Assembly: GCF_007558725.1 (NCBI RefSeq)
Contig: NZ_VLPL01000001.1
Span: 311,984 to 375,983 of the forward strand
Length of the DNA: 64,000 nt
Reading direction: 5' to 3'
Origin: Fluviicola chungangensis
Lineage (GTDB): Bacteria; Bacteroidota; Bacteroidia; Flavobacteriales_D; Crocinitomicaceae
Positions 1 to 8,875 of this stretch are shown one piece after another; position 1 is the stretch's first letter, and every line of letters starts with the position of its first letter. Position numbers and translations under genes: made by a program. The notes beneath the pieces were generated by a model. The model searched no databases. It saw only the letters and a list, made by a program, of their open reading frames with translations, and had not been told where the DNA came from.

Positions 1-3
1 TGT

Positions 4-1050
4 CTATGCCAATGAATTCAACCAGGCACAGGTGTCGATCCCGTCCGCAAAATCGGTGATATCCGGAGCTTGTGCTTTCCCGAACGGAATAAATTCGTGT
101 CCTACGATTGCCTGAAGCTCTTCTTTCATTCCTGCAACTTCTGACAAAAGCAATGCTTTTTCCTCATAGAACTCATAATAAATCACGGAAAGTGGCGCAT
201 GGATATCTTTGTCTTCCTTTAACATAAACACATTGTTATCCAGAAATGGGATTTGGTTCATCAAATAGACGGTCCGGTTATAATCGTAGTTGTTTCCGTA
301 TTTATGATGCTGGATCAAATAGGCTTGGTCCAAAAAGTTCTCAAAAATGCGATTCAGGTCGAATCCGGCAGGCAGATAAAGTTTCGACACATTGCGACAG
401 CCCATTCCAAAGAAATCAAAACAATCGGAACCGAGTTTGTTTAATTCTTCGTTCGTTTCTGATCCATCCAACACCGCTATTGAAGTTCTGTTTTTCCGGA
501 ATAAATGAGGTACGTGGCTGAAATAGGCTTCAAATTGAGCAATCGAACTATTGCTTCCGGTTGCAATTACAGCATCGTAATTCCTGATCGGTCCCAAAGA
601 AACCCAGATGTAATCTTTTAATTCGGGGTTCCATTCATGCATCCATTCGATCAGTTTCATCGGGATACGTGTATCGGAACTACTTAATTTGCATAAGGCC
701 CTGTTTCCTGTAATTAATACACAAAGCAAATCGTGGAACCCGACAAACGGAAGATTTCCTGCCATGATTAAGGCGATGGTTTTTGGTTTGGATGCGAACG
801 GATAAGAATCAGAAAATTTTTCAAGCGATTCTTTTTCAATTAAATGAATAATCCCATTTAAAGCTTTGATACAGTTCCCCCTTGTAAACCAGGGATTGAG
901 TTGCACTTCTTTGTTAATCAACCGCTGAAAGCTTTGAAACTCCTCCTCTGTTAATCCGCATTCGTAACCGGGCCATTCTTCATTCGAGGTAAAAGCACTG
1001 ATTGCTTTTCCAAGTTGGCCGAAAACTTCTATGATTGCCTTTTTTTCCAC
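4..1050 (-). CDS. LuxC-type acyl-CoA reductase
   Basis: Probable acyl-CoA reductase of the LuxC/aldehyde-dehydrogenase superfamily, which reduces acyl-CoA or acyl thioesters to aldehydes with NAD(P)H. The 348-residue protein has the family catalytic cysteine in the context FGMGCRNVSK (Cys218). The central part (about residues 88-200) looks like the cofactor-binding domain. The start is GTG at 1050 and the stop is at 4-6, so the gene is complete. It is divergent from the ferredoxin gene 103 nt away. Pairing of these two genes is common in Bacteroidota and suggests a redox link, but the physiological substrate cannot be read from the sequence. Confidence 0.8.
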   Translation of the reverse strand: MEKKAIIEVFGQLGKAISAFTSNEEWPGYECGLTEEEFQSFQRLINKEVQLNPWFTRGNCIKALNGIIHLIEKESLEKFSDSYPFASKPKTIALIMAGNLPFVGFHDLLCVLITGNRALCKLSSSDTRIPMKLIEWMHEWNPELKDYIWVSLGPIRNYDAVIATGSNSSIAQFEAYFSHVPHLFRKNRTSIAVLDGSETNEELNKLGSDCFDFFGMGCRNVSKLYLPAGFDLNRIFENFLDQAYLIQHHKYGNNYDYNRTVYLMNQIPFLDNNVFMLKEDKDIHAPLSVIYYEFYEEKALLLSEVAGMKEELQAIVGHEFIPFGKAQAPDITDFADGIDTCAWLNSLA

Positions 1051-1095
1051 CTTGCAAAATTAATTCCTCTGTAAGGAAATCCGTTATTTTTTTGA

Positions 1096-1500
<405 letters not shown>

Positions 1501-1556
1501 GAACAAGCGTTTATCCTTAAATTGTAACACATTTACTTTTTTAGCGTTTTAGTGTT

Positions 1557-2678
1557 ATGAAGGTTTCATTCGGTTTAATACTCATTTTTCTTGGCAGTCT
1601 CCAAGCCTGGGGGCAGTTTGATGCTTATTCAAGAGAAAGTGAATTGGCGGTTCTATTGGATTCCATTCGTGCAGCAAAGAATAATGCGGGAAAAGAAAAC
1701 TGGAATACGCAATTTAAAAAGCTGATTGAACAAACCATTCATGAACCGACCGTATTCGACATTACATTTACCCGGCTAAGAACTTTGGGGGTTATAGACA
1801 GTCCTGATAAGTTGGTGCGGATTGTGAACTGGAATGTGGAACAGGACGACGGCACGCAAAAGTACTTTGCCTATGTTATTCACCGGAACTCATTGAAAGA
1901 TACTAAACACAAGGTCATCGAATTGATCGATAAATCATTCCTGTTGACCGCTAAACCGGAAGAAACACTCGAAGCAGATATGTGGTACGGAGCTTTGTAT
2001 TACCAGATTATCCCGGTTGAAAAAGCGAATAAAACGTACTATACGGTATTGGGTTGGGACGGCGGAACGCGCATGAGCAACACCAAGCTGATCGATGTAA
2101 TCTGTTTTAGCGGAAACAGTTTAAAATTAGGTTATCCCCTTTTTAAATCAGGAAATACAACCCAGAAGCGATTATTTTTCGAGCATTCGGAGCGCTCTGT
2201 GATGTCATTGCGTTACGAACCGGAATACAAACGCATTATTTTTGATCATTTAATGCCGGAAACACCAACCATGGTCGGATTCTATGAATTTTATGTTCCC
2301 GATATGTCTTACGACGCATTTATCCTGGATAATAATCGCTGGGTATTAAAAGAAGACGTGATTGGTATCAATAAGAAAGATGTCGTGGTTTCAGTGGCTT
2401 CAATTAACGATAAAAGCGGAGAGGTAACCACTACTTCTACGCCTGGAAAATGGATTGATCCGACCGGTGAAGGAAAAGGATCTTCCAATGATGTACACGT
2501 GGCTGTTCTACCGGATTCGGATGCACTGAACACAACGGAGGACAGTAAAAAGCCTGTTAAAAAGGACAAAAGAACCATGACGGCACTCGAAAAATACGAA
2601 GCTAAAAAGAAGCATAAAAAGGATGATGAGCCTCCTACTACACTTAATCCCGGTAAGAAAAGAAGACCGAAGAAATAA
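1557..2678 (+). CDS. Secreted or periplasmic protein of unknown function
   Basis: A 373-residue protein that I cannot assign to a named family, although similar proteins are, as far as I know, widespread in Bacteroidota. It begins with a hydrophobic signal peptide (about residues 1-19, ending AWGQ). The middle (about 40-250) is a mixed alpha/beta domain rich in aromatic residues. The last 50 residues form a disordered Lys/Pro tail (KKPVKKDKR near 330, KKRRPKK at the end), which could bind nucleic acid or the cell wall. It follows the ferredoxin by 56 nt in the same direction, but nothing shows a functional link. Confidence 0.6.
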   Translation: MKVSFGLILIFLGSLQAWGQFDAYSRESELAVLLDSIRAAKNNAGKENWNTQFKKLIEQTIHEPTVFDITFTRLRTLGVIDSPDKLVRIVNWNVEQDDGTQKYFAYVIHRNSLKDTKHKVIELIDKSFLLTAKPEETLEADMWYGALYYQIIPVEKANKTYYTVLGWDGGTRMSNTKLIDVICFSGNSLKLGYPLFKSGNTTQKRLFFEHSERSVMSLRYEPEYKRIIFDHLMPETPTMVGFYEFYVPDMSYDAFILDNNRWVLKEDVIGINKKDVVVSVASINDKSGEVTTTSTPGKWIDPTGEGKGSSNDVHVAVLPDSDALNTTEDSKKPVKKDKRTMTALEKYEAKKKHKKDDEPPTTLNPGKKRRPKK

Positions 2679-2750
2679 AATTCTCTCGCAAAATCTTGTA
2701 TTTCAATAAATAAAAATTCATATTTGCTTTGCTGCAACTCTTAATAAACT

Positions 2751-3062
2751 ATGCAAAACGAACTGGATTACGACTCTCAGCGAGAAGTCTTTACTAAAAT
2801 TGTCAAAGCCGGCAAACGCACTTATTTTTTTGATATTAAAGCTACAAAAGGCCAGGATCACTACATTACCCTGACAGAAAGCAAGAAGGTAAACATCAAT
2901 GGAAAAGAAGTTTTTCAAAAGCACAAAGTATTTCTTTACAAGGAGGATTTTGATAAATTTTCAGAAACCTTACTGGAAGTAATGAATAAAGCCAATGAAT
3001 TGAATTTGGGAGAAAGCTCAAATCCTTCCTATGCGAGTGATGTGCACTTTGAGGATTTGTAA
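2751..3062 (+). CDS. DUF3276 family PUR-domain nucleic-acid-binding protein
   Basis: A 103-residue protein matching the DUF3276/PUR-alpha-like family found in Bacteroidota and spirochaetes (the Borrelia member binds DNA and RNA). The PUR-repeat features are the segments KAGKRTYFFDIKATK near residues 18-32, then a beta-rich stretch ending in the helix FDKFSETLLEVMNKA. One PUR repeat is present, so it probably dimerises. It lies directly upstream of parAB but is separated by 108 nt and probably transcribed on its own. Role inferred: single-stranded DNA or RNA binding regulator. Confidence 0.8.
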   Translation: MQNELDYDSQREVFTKIVKAGKRTYFFDIKATKGQDHYITLTESKKVNINGKEVFQKHKVFLYKEDFDKFSETLLEVMNKANELNLGESSNPSYASDVHFEDL

Positions 3063-3170
3063 ACTTTCAAACAATCTTTCAACATCTTATTCGTTGAAAA
3101 AATAGCAGAAATAAATGGCGTTTAGGTCATTTCAATAACTTATCTTTATCCACAAATTTACAGTGCTCTT

Positions 3171-3983
3171 ATGGGTAAAATTATCGCAATAGCGAATCAA
3201 AAAGGTGGTGTTGGCAAAACAACTACAGCCATTAATCTGGGTGGATGTTTTGGTGTTTTGGAGTACAAGACATTATTGGTCGATGCTGATCCGCAGGCAA
3301 ACGCTACATCCGGAGTCGGTTTAGACCCGAAAAATTCCCGGAATATTTACGATTGTCTGATCAATGATGTACATCCCTCGGAATTAATCATTCCAACAAG
3401 CAATCCGAATTTGGATATTATTCCTTCACACATTGATTTGGTTGGTGCAGAATTGGAAATGATCAATATGCCTAATCGCGAACAGATGCTGAAACAGGCA
3501 CTTGACAAGATTAAAGATCAATACGACTTTATTATTATCGACTGCTCTCCCTCTTTGGGATTAATTACCGTAAATGCGCTAACTGCAGCAGATTCTGTCA
3601 TGGTTCCCGTTCAATGCGAATACTTTGCACTGGAAGGTTTGGGGAAATTATTGAATACCATCAAGATCATCCAGGGACGATTGAATCCTGAATTGGAGAT
3701 TGAAGGAATTGTTTTAACCATGTACGACACGCGTTTGCGTTTGGCAAACCAGGTGGTGGAAGAAGTAAAAACACATTTCCAGGATTTGGTTTTCGATACG
3801 GTTATCCACCGAAACACGAAATTGGGAGAAGCCCCGAGTTTCGGCGAAACAATCGTGATGCACGAAGCTACCAGTAAAGGAGCTATCAATTATTTGAATT
3901 TCGCCCGTGAAATTCTTCAACGAAACGATTTGACAAAAATCGGTAATAACGACAAACAATTTCAAGTAGGAAATGACATCTAA
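3171..3983 (+). CDS. parA: ParA chromosome-partition ATPase
   Basis: ParA/Soj-type ATPase of 270 residues that works with ParB to segregate the chromosome origin. The deviant Walker A motif KGGVGKTTTA lies near residues 11-20 with the signature lysine. The Walker A' region (VDADPQANAT) and Walker B (FIIIDCSPSLG) follow in order. The length is that of chromosomal ParA without an N-terminal DNA-binding domain. It overlaps parB by 11 nt, so the two are translationally coupled. This placement may mean that oriC is fairly close, but I see no origin-type repeat array in the window. Confidence 0.97.
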   Translation: MGKIIAIANQKGGVGKTTTAINLGGCFGVLEYKTLLVDADPQANATSGVGLDPKNSRNIYDCLINDVHPSELIIPTSNPNLDIIPSHIDLVGAELEMINMPNREQMLKQALDKIKDQYDFIIIDCSPSLGLITVNALTAADSVMVPVQCEYFALEGLGKLLNTIKIIQGRLNPELEIEGIVLTMYDTRLRLANQVVEEVKTHFQDLVFDTVIHRNTKLGEAPSFGETIVMHEATSKGAINYLNFAREILQRNDLTKIGNNDKQFQVGNDI

Positions 3984-4896
3984 TCCGAAAAAACGTTCAG
4001 CTTTAGGAAAAGGATTGGGAGCTTTATTGGAAAGTTCTTCATCTGATATTACAACAACAACTGCAACGGCAGCTCCAACAGCCAGTACAGGCGGGGTGGC
4101 TTTGATCCCTATTGGGTCTATTGAAGCCAACCCGTTCAATCCGCGTACGAATTTCGAAAAGGATGCATTGAGTGAATTGAGAGATTCCATTGCTATTCAT
4201 GGAATTATTCAGCCGCTAACGGTTCGGAAACTGGGAAAAGATAAATACCAGTTGATTTCAGGGGAAAGACGTTTCAGAGCTTCTCAATTGGCCGGATTGG
4301 AAGAAGTTCCCGCATACATCCGGGTAGCAAATGATCAGGCAATGCTTGAAATGGCCCTGGTTGAAAACATTCAACGGGAAGACCTGAATGCTATTGAGGT
4401 AGCTCTCTCCTACCAGCGCTTGATTGATGAAATCGGATTGACACAGGATCAGTTGTCACAAAAAATATCGAAAGGAAGAACCAGTATTACCAATCACTTG
4501 CGTTTGCTGAAGCTTCCGGCTGAAATTCAGTTAGGGGTTCGCGACAACCTGATTTCAATGGGACATGCACGTTCATTGGTTTCTGCAGGAGATGAAAACC
4601 GTCAATTGGACCTTTACAGACAAATCATTGATTTCCAGCTTTCTGTTCGCGAGATAGAAGAACTGATCCGAACAAATACTTCGCGTACAAGTGAAGAAAC
4701 TCCAAATACTCCGAAAACAGCTTCTACTCCTGAATTGTCAGCGATCCAGGAGGTGTTCAAAAATCATTTGAGTGACCGTATTTCTTCGAAAGTGGAAATT
4801 AAAAAGACCCATTCCGGAAGCGGTAAGATTTTGATCAATTTCTCTTCAGAAGTAGATTTAAACCGGATTATCGAACTGCTGAATAAAACGAAATAA
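3973..4896 (+). CDS. parB: ParB/Spo0J partition protein
   Basis: Centromere-binding CTP switch protein of 307 residues. The N-terminal ParB/Srx domain (about 45-135) carries the GERRFRA motif of the CTP-binding pocket. The helix-turn-helix follows (about 160-185, with LSQKISKGRTSITNHLRLLKL), and a C-terminal dimerisation domain ends the protein. A low-complexity Ser/Thr/Ala linker lies at 20-38. It overlaps parA by 11 nt and shares one base with the next gene (TAATG). No convincing parS palindrome was found in the window. Confidence 0.97.
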   Translation: MTSNPKKRSALGKGLGALLESSSSDITTTTATAAPTASTGGVALIPIGSIEANPFNPRTNFEKDALSELRDSIAIHGIIQPLTVRKLGKDKYQLISGERRFRASQLAGLEEVPAYIRVANDQAMLEMALVENIQREDLNAIEVALSYQRLIDEIGLTQDQLSQKISKGRTSITNHLRLLKLPAEIQLGVRDNLISMGHARSLVSAGDENRQLDLYRQIIDFQLSVREIEELIRTNTSRTSEETPNTPKTASTPELSAIQEVFKNHLSDRISSKVEIKKTHSGSGKILINFSSEVDLNRIIELLNKTK

Positions 4897-5453
4897 TGCA
4901 CAAACTCCTTGGCGTTTTTATAGTGGTTTGGTTTTCATTTCATGTAAACGCCCAAGATTCCCTTGCTGTTGCTCCATCACCGGATACGGTTAAAACGCAC
5001 TCTTGGAAAAGGGCCTGTCTTTTTTCTGCTATTGTTCCCGGTGCCGGACAGATTTATAATCACATTGCGATGCCCAAAGGCAAAAAAAAAGCCTATTGGA
5101 AAGTTCCCCTGATCTATGCTGGATTGGGGGTTACTACCTATTTCGCGGTGAAGAATAACATGCTCAAAAATGATTACCGTACCGAATACGAATCACGAAA
5201 GATCGGGAATGCACCGAACAACTTCGCTGAATACGATGATCAAAGTTTGCTTTCGTTGTATGCTCAGCATCGGAACCGCCGGGACTTTGCTATATTGGGC
5301 ATGGGAATCGTTTATCTCCTGAACGTCATCGATGCCGGCGTCGAAGCACATTTTGTGAATTTTGATATCAGCGAAGACTTGTCGCTTTCAATTCATCCAA
5401 CGACTTACTTTCCGAATGCTTACGGAGTTTCTTTTCAATTTAAATTTCGTTAA
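4896..5453 (+). CDS. DUF5683 membrane protein
   Basis: A 185-residue Bacteroidota-specific protein usually found right after parB. It has a cleavable signal peptide (about 1-19, ending VNAQ). A small-residue-rich segment with PGAGQIYNH (about 45-55) marks the DUF5683 family. Two hydrophobic stretches follow (about 68-86 and 128-148). The function is unknown. Its stop-start overlap with parB (TAATG) shows it belongs to the partition operon, but whether it acts in segregation or envelope assembly is not known. Confidence 0.8.
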   Translation: MHKLLGVFIVVWFSFHVNAQDSLAVAPSPDTVKTHSWKRACLFSAIVPGAGQIYNHIAMPKGKKKAYWKVPLIYAGLGVTTYFAVKNNMLKNDYRTEYESRKIGNAPNNFAEYDDQSLLSLYAQHRNRRDFAILGMGIVYLLNVIDAGVEAHFVNFDISEDLSLSIHPTTYFPNAYGVSFQFKFR

Positions 5454-5479
5454 AAGTGACAATCGGAAGCTGAAAACAG

Positions 5480-5487
5480 TATTTTTG
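5480..5487 (+). promoter_or_regulatory. TAnnTTTG -7 box before dapB
   Basis: TATTTTTG ends 6 nt before the dapB ATG at 5494, so transcription from it would give a leaderless or nearly leaderless dapB mRNA. No clear -33 TTG. Confidence 0.5.
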
Positions 5488-5493
5488 CGCTAC

Positions 5494-6216
5494 ATGAAAA
5501 TTGGACTAATCGGATATGGGAAAATGGGAAAAGCGATTGAGCGCATTGCTCTTGAACGCGGACATTCCATTGTTTACAAGGTAGATTCCAAAACAACAAT
5601 CGACCAGGTTGACCTTAGACAGGCAGATGTTGCCATTGAATTTACTCAACCCGGATTGGTGATCAACCACATTGAAACCTGTTTGGAACAAAAAACGCCC
5701 GTTGTTGTTGGTACAACCGGTTGGCAGGACCAATTGGCATATGTAGCGACCCGGGTAACCGAAAAAGGGGGGGCTTTGCTGCATGCTTCTAATTTCAGCA
5801 TCGGAGTGAATATTTTGTTCAATATCAATGAAAAATTAGCCGCTTTGATGTTTCCACACCCGGAATACAAAGCACAAATCGAAGAGATTCATCATGTTCA
5901 GAAATTGGATGCTCCAAGCGGAACAGCAGTTTCTTTAGCACAGGGGATTATTCAGAACAATCACAAGTACACTTCCTGGAAAGCCGAAACCTCCTCCTGG
6001 CCTGTTGTTTCGGATCATGAGCTTCCGATCCAAGCTCTCAGAGAACCGAACGTTCCCGGAACCCACACGATTTCTTATATTTCAACAATCGATACTTTAA
6101 CTTTGAGCCATGAAGCACATTCCAGGGATGGTTTTGCTCTGGGCTCTGTCATTGCGGCGGAATTCCTTCACGGAAAGAAGGGAATTCACACCATGCGCGA
6201 TGTATTAGCATTTTAA
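5494..6216 (+). CDS. dapB: 4-hydroxy-tetrahydrodipicolinate reductase
   Basis: DapB, 240 residues, performs the NAD(P)H-dependent reduction in the diaminopimelate/lysine pathway. It starts at ATG 5494 (MKIGLIGYGKMGKAIE), which opens directly with the Rossmann GxGxxG motif. An open frame upstream to 5362 lies inside the previous gene and would not be used. The C-terminal family signature EIHHVQKLDAPSGTA is present with the catalytic histidine and lysine (near residues 131-141). It sits between DUF5683 and lepB, the usual Bacteroidota order, and has its own promoter box. Confidence 0.95.
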   Translation: MKIGLIGYGKMGKAIERIALERGHSIVYKVDSKTTIDQVDLRQADVAIEFTQPGLVINHIETCLEQKTPVVVGTTGWQDQLAYVATRVTEKGGALLHASNFSIGVNILFNINEKLAALMFPHPEYKAQIEEIHHVQKLDAPSGTAVSLAQGIIQNNHKYTSWKAETSSWPVVSDHELPIQALREPNVPGTHTISYISTIDTLTLSHEAHSRDGFALGSVIAAEFLHGKKGIHTMRDVLAF

Positions 6217-6225
6217 TCCAGCCTT

Positions 6226-8094
6226 ATGAACGTACTTTATTATTTCTTGTTCCTGCTTCTTGTCCACCCGATCATTTCACTTTGGTGGAAGACATTTGAA
6301 CGCATGGGAGCCAAATCCTGGCAGGCATTTATTCCTGTCTACAATTATTACATTGTATTCAAATTCGGTTCAGGGAAACCCTGGTGGGCTTTGCTGATGT
6401 TTATTCCGGGGATTCACATTGTGATGTGGATGGTGGCGAATGTGTCCTATATCCGAAGATTCGGGTTCTTTTCTATTGGAGAAACACTCCAGGGAATTTT
6501 CTTTCCCTATCTGATCTTGTGGAAGATTGCAAATGACGAAAATCTACCGGCGCTAGCTCCTACCAACTGGGCCAGTCCGGTGGAAGTTGCAAAAAGAACA
6601 AACAGTGATCACGTGGCTTTGTTTTTGGCTTTACCGGTTATCGGACATCTTGTAGCTTACGTTCTATCGTTCCGTTCCAAAAGAATCGGCAAAAAAAGTG
6701 CGATCAAAGAATGGGGAGATTCCATCATCTTTGCATTGGTTGCAGCAAGTATTATTCGTACGTATGTGTTTGAACCCTTCCAAATTCCAACCGGTTCGAT
6801 GGAGAAAACCCTGCTGGTTGGAGATTTTCTTTTTGTGAATAAACTGGCATACGGACCAAAAGTTCCGGTAACACCTCTTTCTTTTCCATTAGTTCACAAT
6901 ACGATTCCATGGATCAATGTGAAATCTTACCTGGGAATTGAAACATCCAATTACTATCGCCTGCCGGGATTCGGAAAGGTAGAACGAAACGATGTCATGG
7001 TATTTAATTACCCTTCGGGAGATACTGCTATTTATGATCCTCGGGTTCCAAATGGACTAATGGGACATGATTACCACCAGGTTTTGAACAGCGAAGCTTT
7101 ATGGTACTGGTTCCAAAACATGCAGCAAACACATCCGGAAGCATTTCAACTGCTTCAACAAAAGTCAATGGCAACGAATCAGAGCCTGGATGAACTCATT
7201 TTGGACAGTTTGGGAAGTGATTTTATTCAGCATATTGACCAATGGAGACAAAAAGCTCGAACTGCGATTGCTAGTGGAGTAACTTATTCTCGTGGAGGAA
7301 TGCCCGAAAAAGGATTGAATTATATTGCACATTACGGAGTTATTTACAGACCCGTTGATAAACGCGAAAACTACATCAAACGATGCGTGGCTTTGCCTGG
7401 CGATGAGATTGAAATTATTAGATCTGTCTTGTATATTAACGGGAAGAAAGCTTACAGGGCACCTAATCAAAACCTGGCTTATACCATTTCAGGAGACCCC
7501 TTGCTGGAACGTTACTTAACTTCATTAGGCCTGTCTCAAAATGAAGGTGATTATGTTGTCAACGCAAACGGTATCGAAATTGTTTATCTAACCGATTCAA
7601 AATTAGCCGAGCTGAAAAGAATGTCTCCAAAGTCTTCTTTTAATTTGTACCTGGCACCTCAATATTCAGATGACAAGTCACATAAACCAACATATAGTGA
7701 ATTAATCCGAAATCTGGACAATTTCCCGAAAGATTTCTACATCAACAACACCGTAAGTGATTTTACAAAATTCAGAATCCCGAAAAAGGGAGCGGTGGTG
7801 GAATTGACTAAGGACAATATTGCGTGGTACCGAAGAGCAATTACTGCTTATGAAGGACATAAACTGCAGGAGAAGAAAGACGGCATTTACATTGATGGAA
7901 AGAAAGCAACAACATACAAATTTGCCATGAATTATTATTGGTTAATGGGAGACAATCGTTACAATTCTGCGGATTCACGAGTTTGGGGCTATGTACCGGA
8001 GGATCACGTAGTGGGGAAAGCATCTGTTGTTTGGTTCTCAAAAAGTGCGTTTACCGGTATCCGTTGGGACCGTATGTTTACAAAGATCGAATAA
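6226..8094 (+). CDS. lepB: Signal peptidase I with N-terminal DUF5684-like membrane domain
   Basis: Signal peptidase I (family S26) that removes signal peptides from exported proteins. At 622 residues it is about twice the length of the E. coli enzyme. Residues 1-155 form a multi-helix membrane region (DUF5684-like, with PVYNYY near 37-42). A membrane anchor at about 165-182 precedes the catalytic PTGSMEKTLLVGD motif (Ser191). The catalytic lysine is Lys385 in YIKRCVALPGDEIEI, and the final box is GDNRYNSADSRVWGY near 576. The roughly 190-residue stretch between Ser191 and Lys385 is a large Bacteroidota-type insertion. It follows dapB by 9 nt. Confidence 0.95.
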   Translation: MNVLYYFLFLLLVHPIISLWWKTFERMGAKSWQAFIPVYNYYIVFKFGSGKPWWALLMFIPGIHIVMWMVANVSYIRRFGFFSIGETLQGIFFPYLILWKIANDENLPALAPTNWASPVEVAKRTNSDHVALFLALPVIGHLVAYVLSFRSKRIGKKSAIKEWGDSIIFALVAASIIRTYVFEPFQIPTGSMEKTLLVGDFLFVNKLAYGPKVPVTPLSFPLVHNTIPWINVKSYLGIETSNYYRLPGFGKVERNDVMVFNYPSGDTAIYDPRVPNGLMGHDYHQVLNSEALWYWFQNMQQTHPEAFQLLQQKSMATNQSLDELILDSLGSDFIQHIDQWRQKARTAIASGVTYSRGGMPEKGLNYIAHYGVIYRPVDKRENYIKRCVALPGDEIEIIRSVLYINGKKAYRAPNQNLAYTISGDPLLERYLTSLGLSQNEGDYVVNANGIEIVYLTDSKLAELKRMSPKSSFNLYLAPQYSDDKSHKPTYSELIRNLDNFPKDFYINNTVSDFTKFRIPKKGAVVELTKDNIAWYRRAITAYEGHKLQEKKDGIYIDGKKATTYKFAMNYYWLMGDNRYNSADSRVWGYVPEDHVVGKASVVWFSKSAFTGIRWDRMFTKIE

Positions 8095-8097
8095 CTC

Positions 8098-8685
8098 ATG
8101 TCCGCTGTTTTTCCGATCGCCTATTTTGGGAGTGTTCGTTATTTCCAGGATTTAGTGCGGTTTAAACAGGTTCTTTTTGAACATTCGGATCATTTCCCGA
8201 AGCAGACGTTCCGGAATAGAATGGTTATTCTGGGATCACAGGGAGTTCAAATTCTTACCATGCCGCTTGAAAAACCTTCCGGATCAAAAACGGTAACGAA
8301 AGACGTATTGGTTTCCTATCGGCAAAACTGGCCTTTGATTCATTGGAGAGCGTTGAAAACATCGTATGCTTCTGCTCCTTATTTCGAGCATTATGCTTCC
8401 GATATTGAAAAAATCCTTTTTAAAAAGCATCGTTTTCTGGTTGATTTCGACCTGGAGATTACCCATTTTTTTTTGAATACGTACCAGTTACCGATCGATC
8501 TTTCTTTGACGGAAAAATACCTTGCATCTTACCCCGAAGATTACCGGTTTGCAGACTATGAAAATTTGGAAATGAAAGGAGAATATCACCAGGTTTTATT
8601 TCATCAAAAGCAGTTCAATCCGGCTATTTCCATTCTCGATTTATTGTTTTGCGAAGGACCAATGGGACGACAGCTAATCATTTAA
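8098..8685 (+). CDS. WbqC family protein
   Basis: A 195-residue member of the WbqC family. It opens with the family pattern of an aromatic, beta-rich segment (AYFGSVRYFQDL, residues 8-19) followed by the NRMVILGSQGVQILTMPLE region. The family is linked to O-antigen or glycan gene sets in some bacteria, but its chemistry is unproven. The ATG lies 3 nt after the lepB stop, so the two are co-transcribed, the standard Bacteroidota arrangement. I assign no precise activity. Confidence 0.8.
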   Translation: MSAVFPIAYFGSVRYFQDLVRFKQVLFEHSDHFPKQTFRNRMVILGSQGVQILTMPLEKPSGSKTVTKDVLVSYRQNWPLIHWRALKTSYASAPYFEHYASDIEKILFKKHRFLVDFDLEITHFFLNTYQLPIDLSLTEKYLASYPEDYRFADYENLEMKGEYHQVLFHQKQFNPAISILDLLFCEGPMGRQLII

Positions 8686-8719
8686 CTGCAGTTTATTAAA
8701 AATTAGATCATTGATAATC

Positions 8720-8748
8720 AATCGGTTAACTTTTTTAACGATTTTTTA
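8720..8748 (+). terminator. Probable weak terminator of the lepB-WbqC operon
   Basis: An A/T-rich imperfect hairpin (ATCGGTTAA opposite TTAACGAT) is followed by a T-run, 35 nt after the WbqC stop. Confidence 0.4.
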
Positions 8749-8771
8749 TCTGTTTTTTTTTAGTTCGCCGA

Positions 8772-8801
8772 TTGCATTTCAAATTTCTTATTGTATATTT
8801 G
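8772..8801 (+). promoter_or_regulatory. Orphan promoter, TTG-N19-TATATTTG
   Basis: TTG at 8772-8774 and TATATTTG at 8794-8801 are separated by exactly 19 nt, a full match to the Bacteroidota promoter. No gene on the plus strand follows. The first ATG downstream is closed after two codons. See the candidate RNA at 8807-8875. Confidence 0.55.
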
Positions 8802-8806
8802 TTATG

Positions 8807-8875
8807 ATTTAGGTGGTTAGGTTAGGTTGATTAGTGAATGGAGTTAGGACGCCCGTCTTAGCTCCATTTACGCTT
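8807..8875 (+). ncRNA. Candidate small RNA ending in a 15-bp hairpin
   Basis: Transcription from the orphan promoter would begin near 8807 and meet a long hairpin at 8837-8868 within about 60 nt. No reading frame of useful size is present. The 5' half contains three GGTTA-like units in tandem (8815-8829). The RNA would end at the stop codon of the convergent secreted-protein gene. The hairpin lacks a strong T-run, so the 3' end is uncertain. This is inference from promoter, hairpin and lack of coding sequence. Confidence 0.3.
8837..8868. terminator. 15-bp hairpin between convergent units
   Basis: AATGGAGTTAGGACG (8837-8851) pairs with CGTCTTAGCTCCATT (8854-8868) through 13 Watson-Crick pairs and 2 wobbles with a 2-nt loop. 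It lies 8 nt beyond the stop of the minus-strand gene and could serve both directions. T-runs on either side are short. Confidence 0.45.

Noticed and set aside
2309-2737. Minus-strand open frame of 142 codons opposite the secreted protein at 1557-2678
   Set aside because: Ser/Phe/Leu-rich shadow of a Lys/Glu/Pro-rich tail; no promoter.
8811-8830. GGTGGTTAGGTTAGGTTG, similar to the GGGTGGTTAA end of the two-hairpin element
   Set aside because: Only about 8 nt agree and no matching hairpin precedes it.
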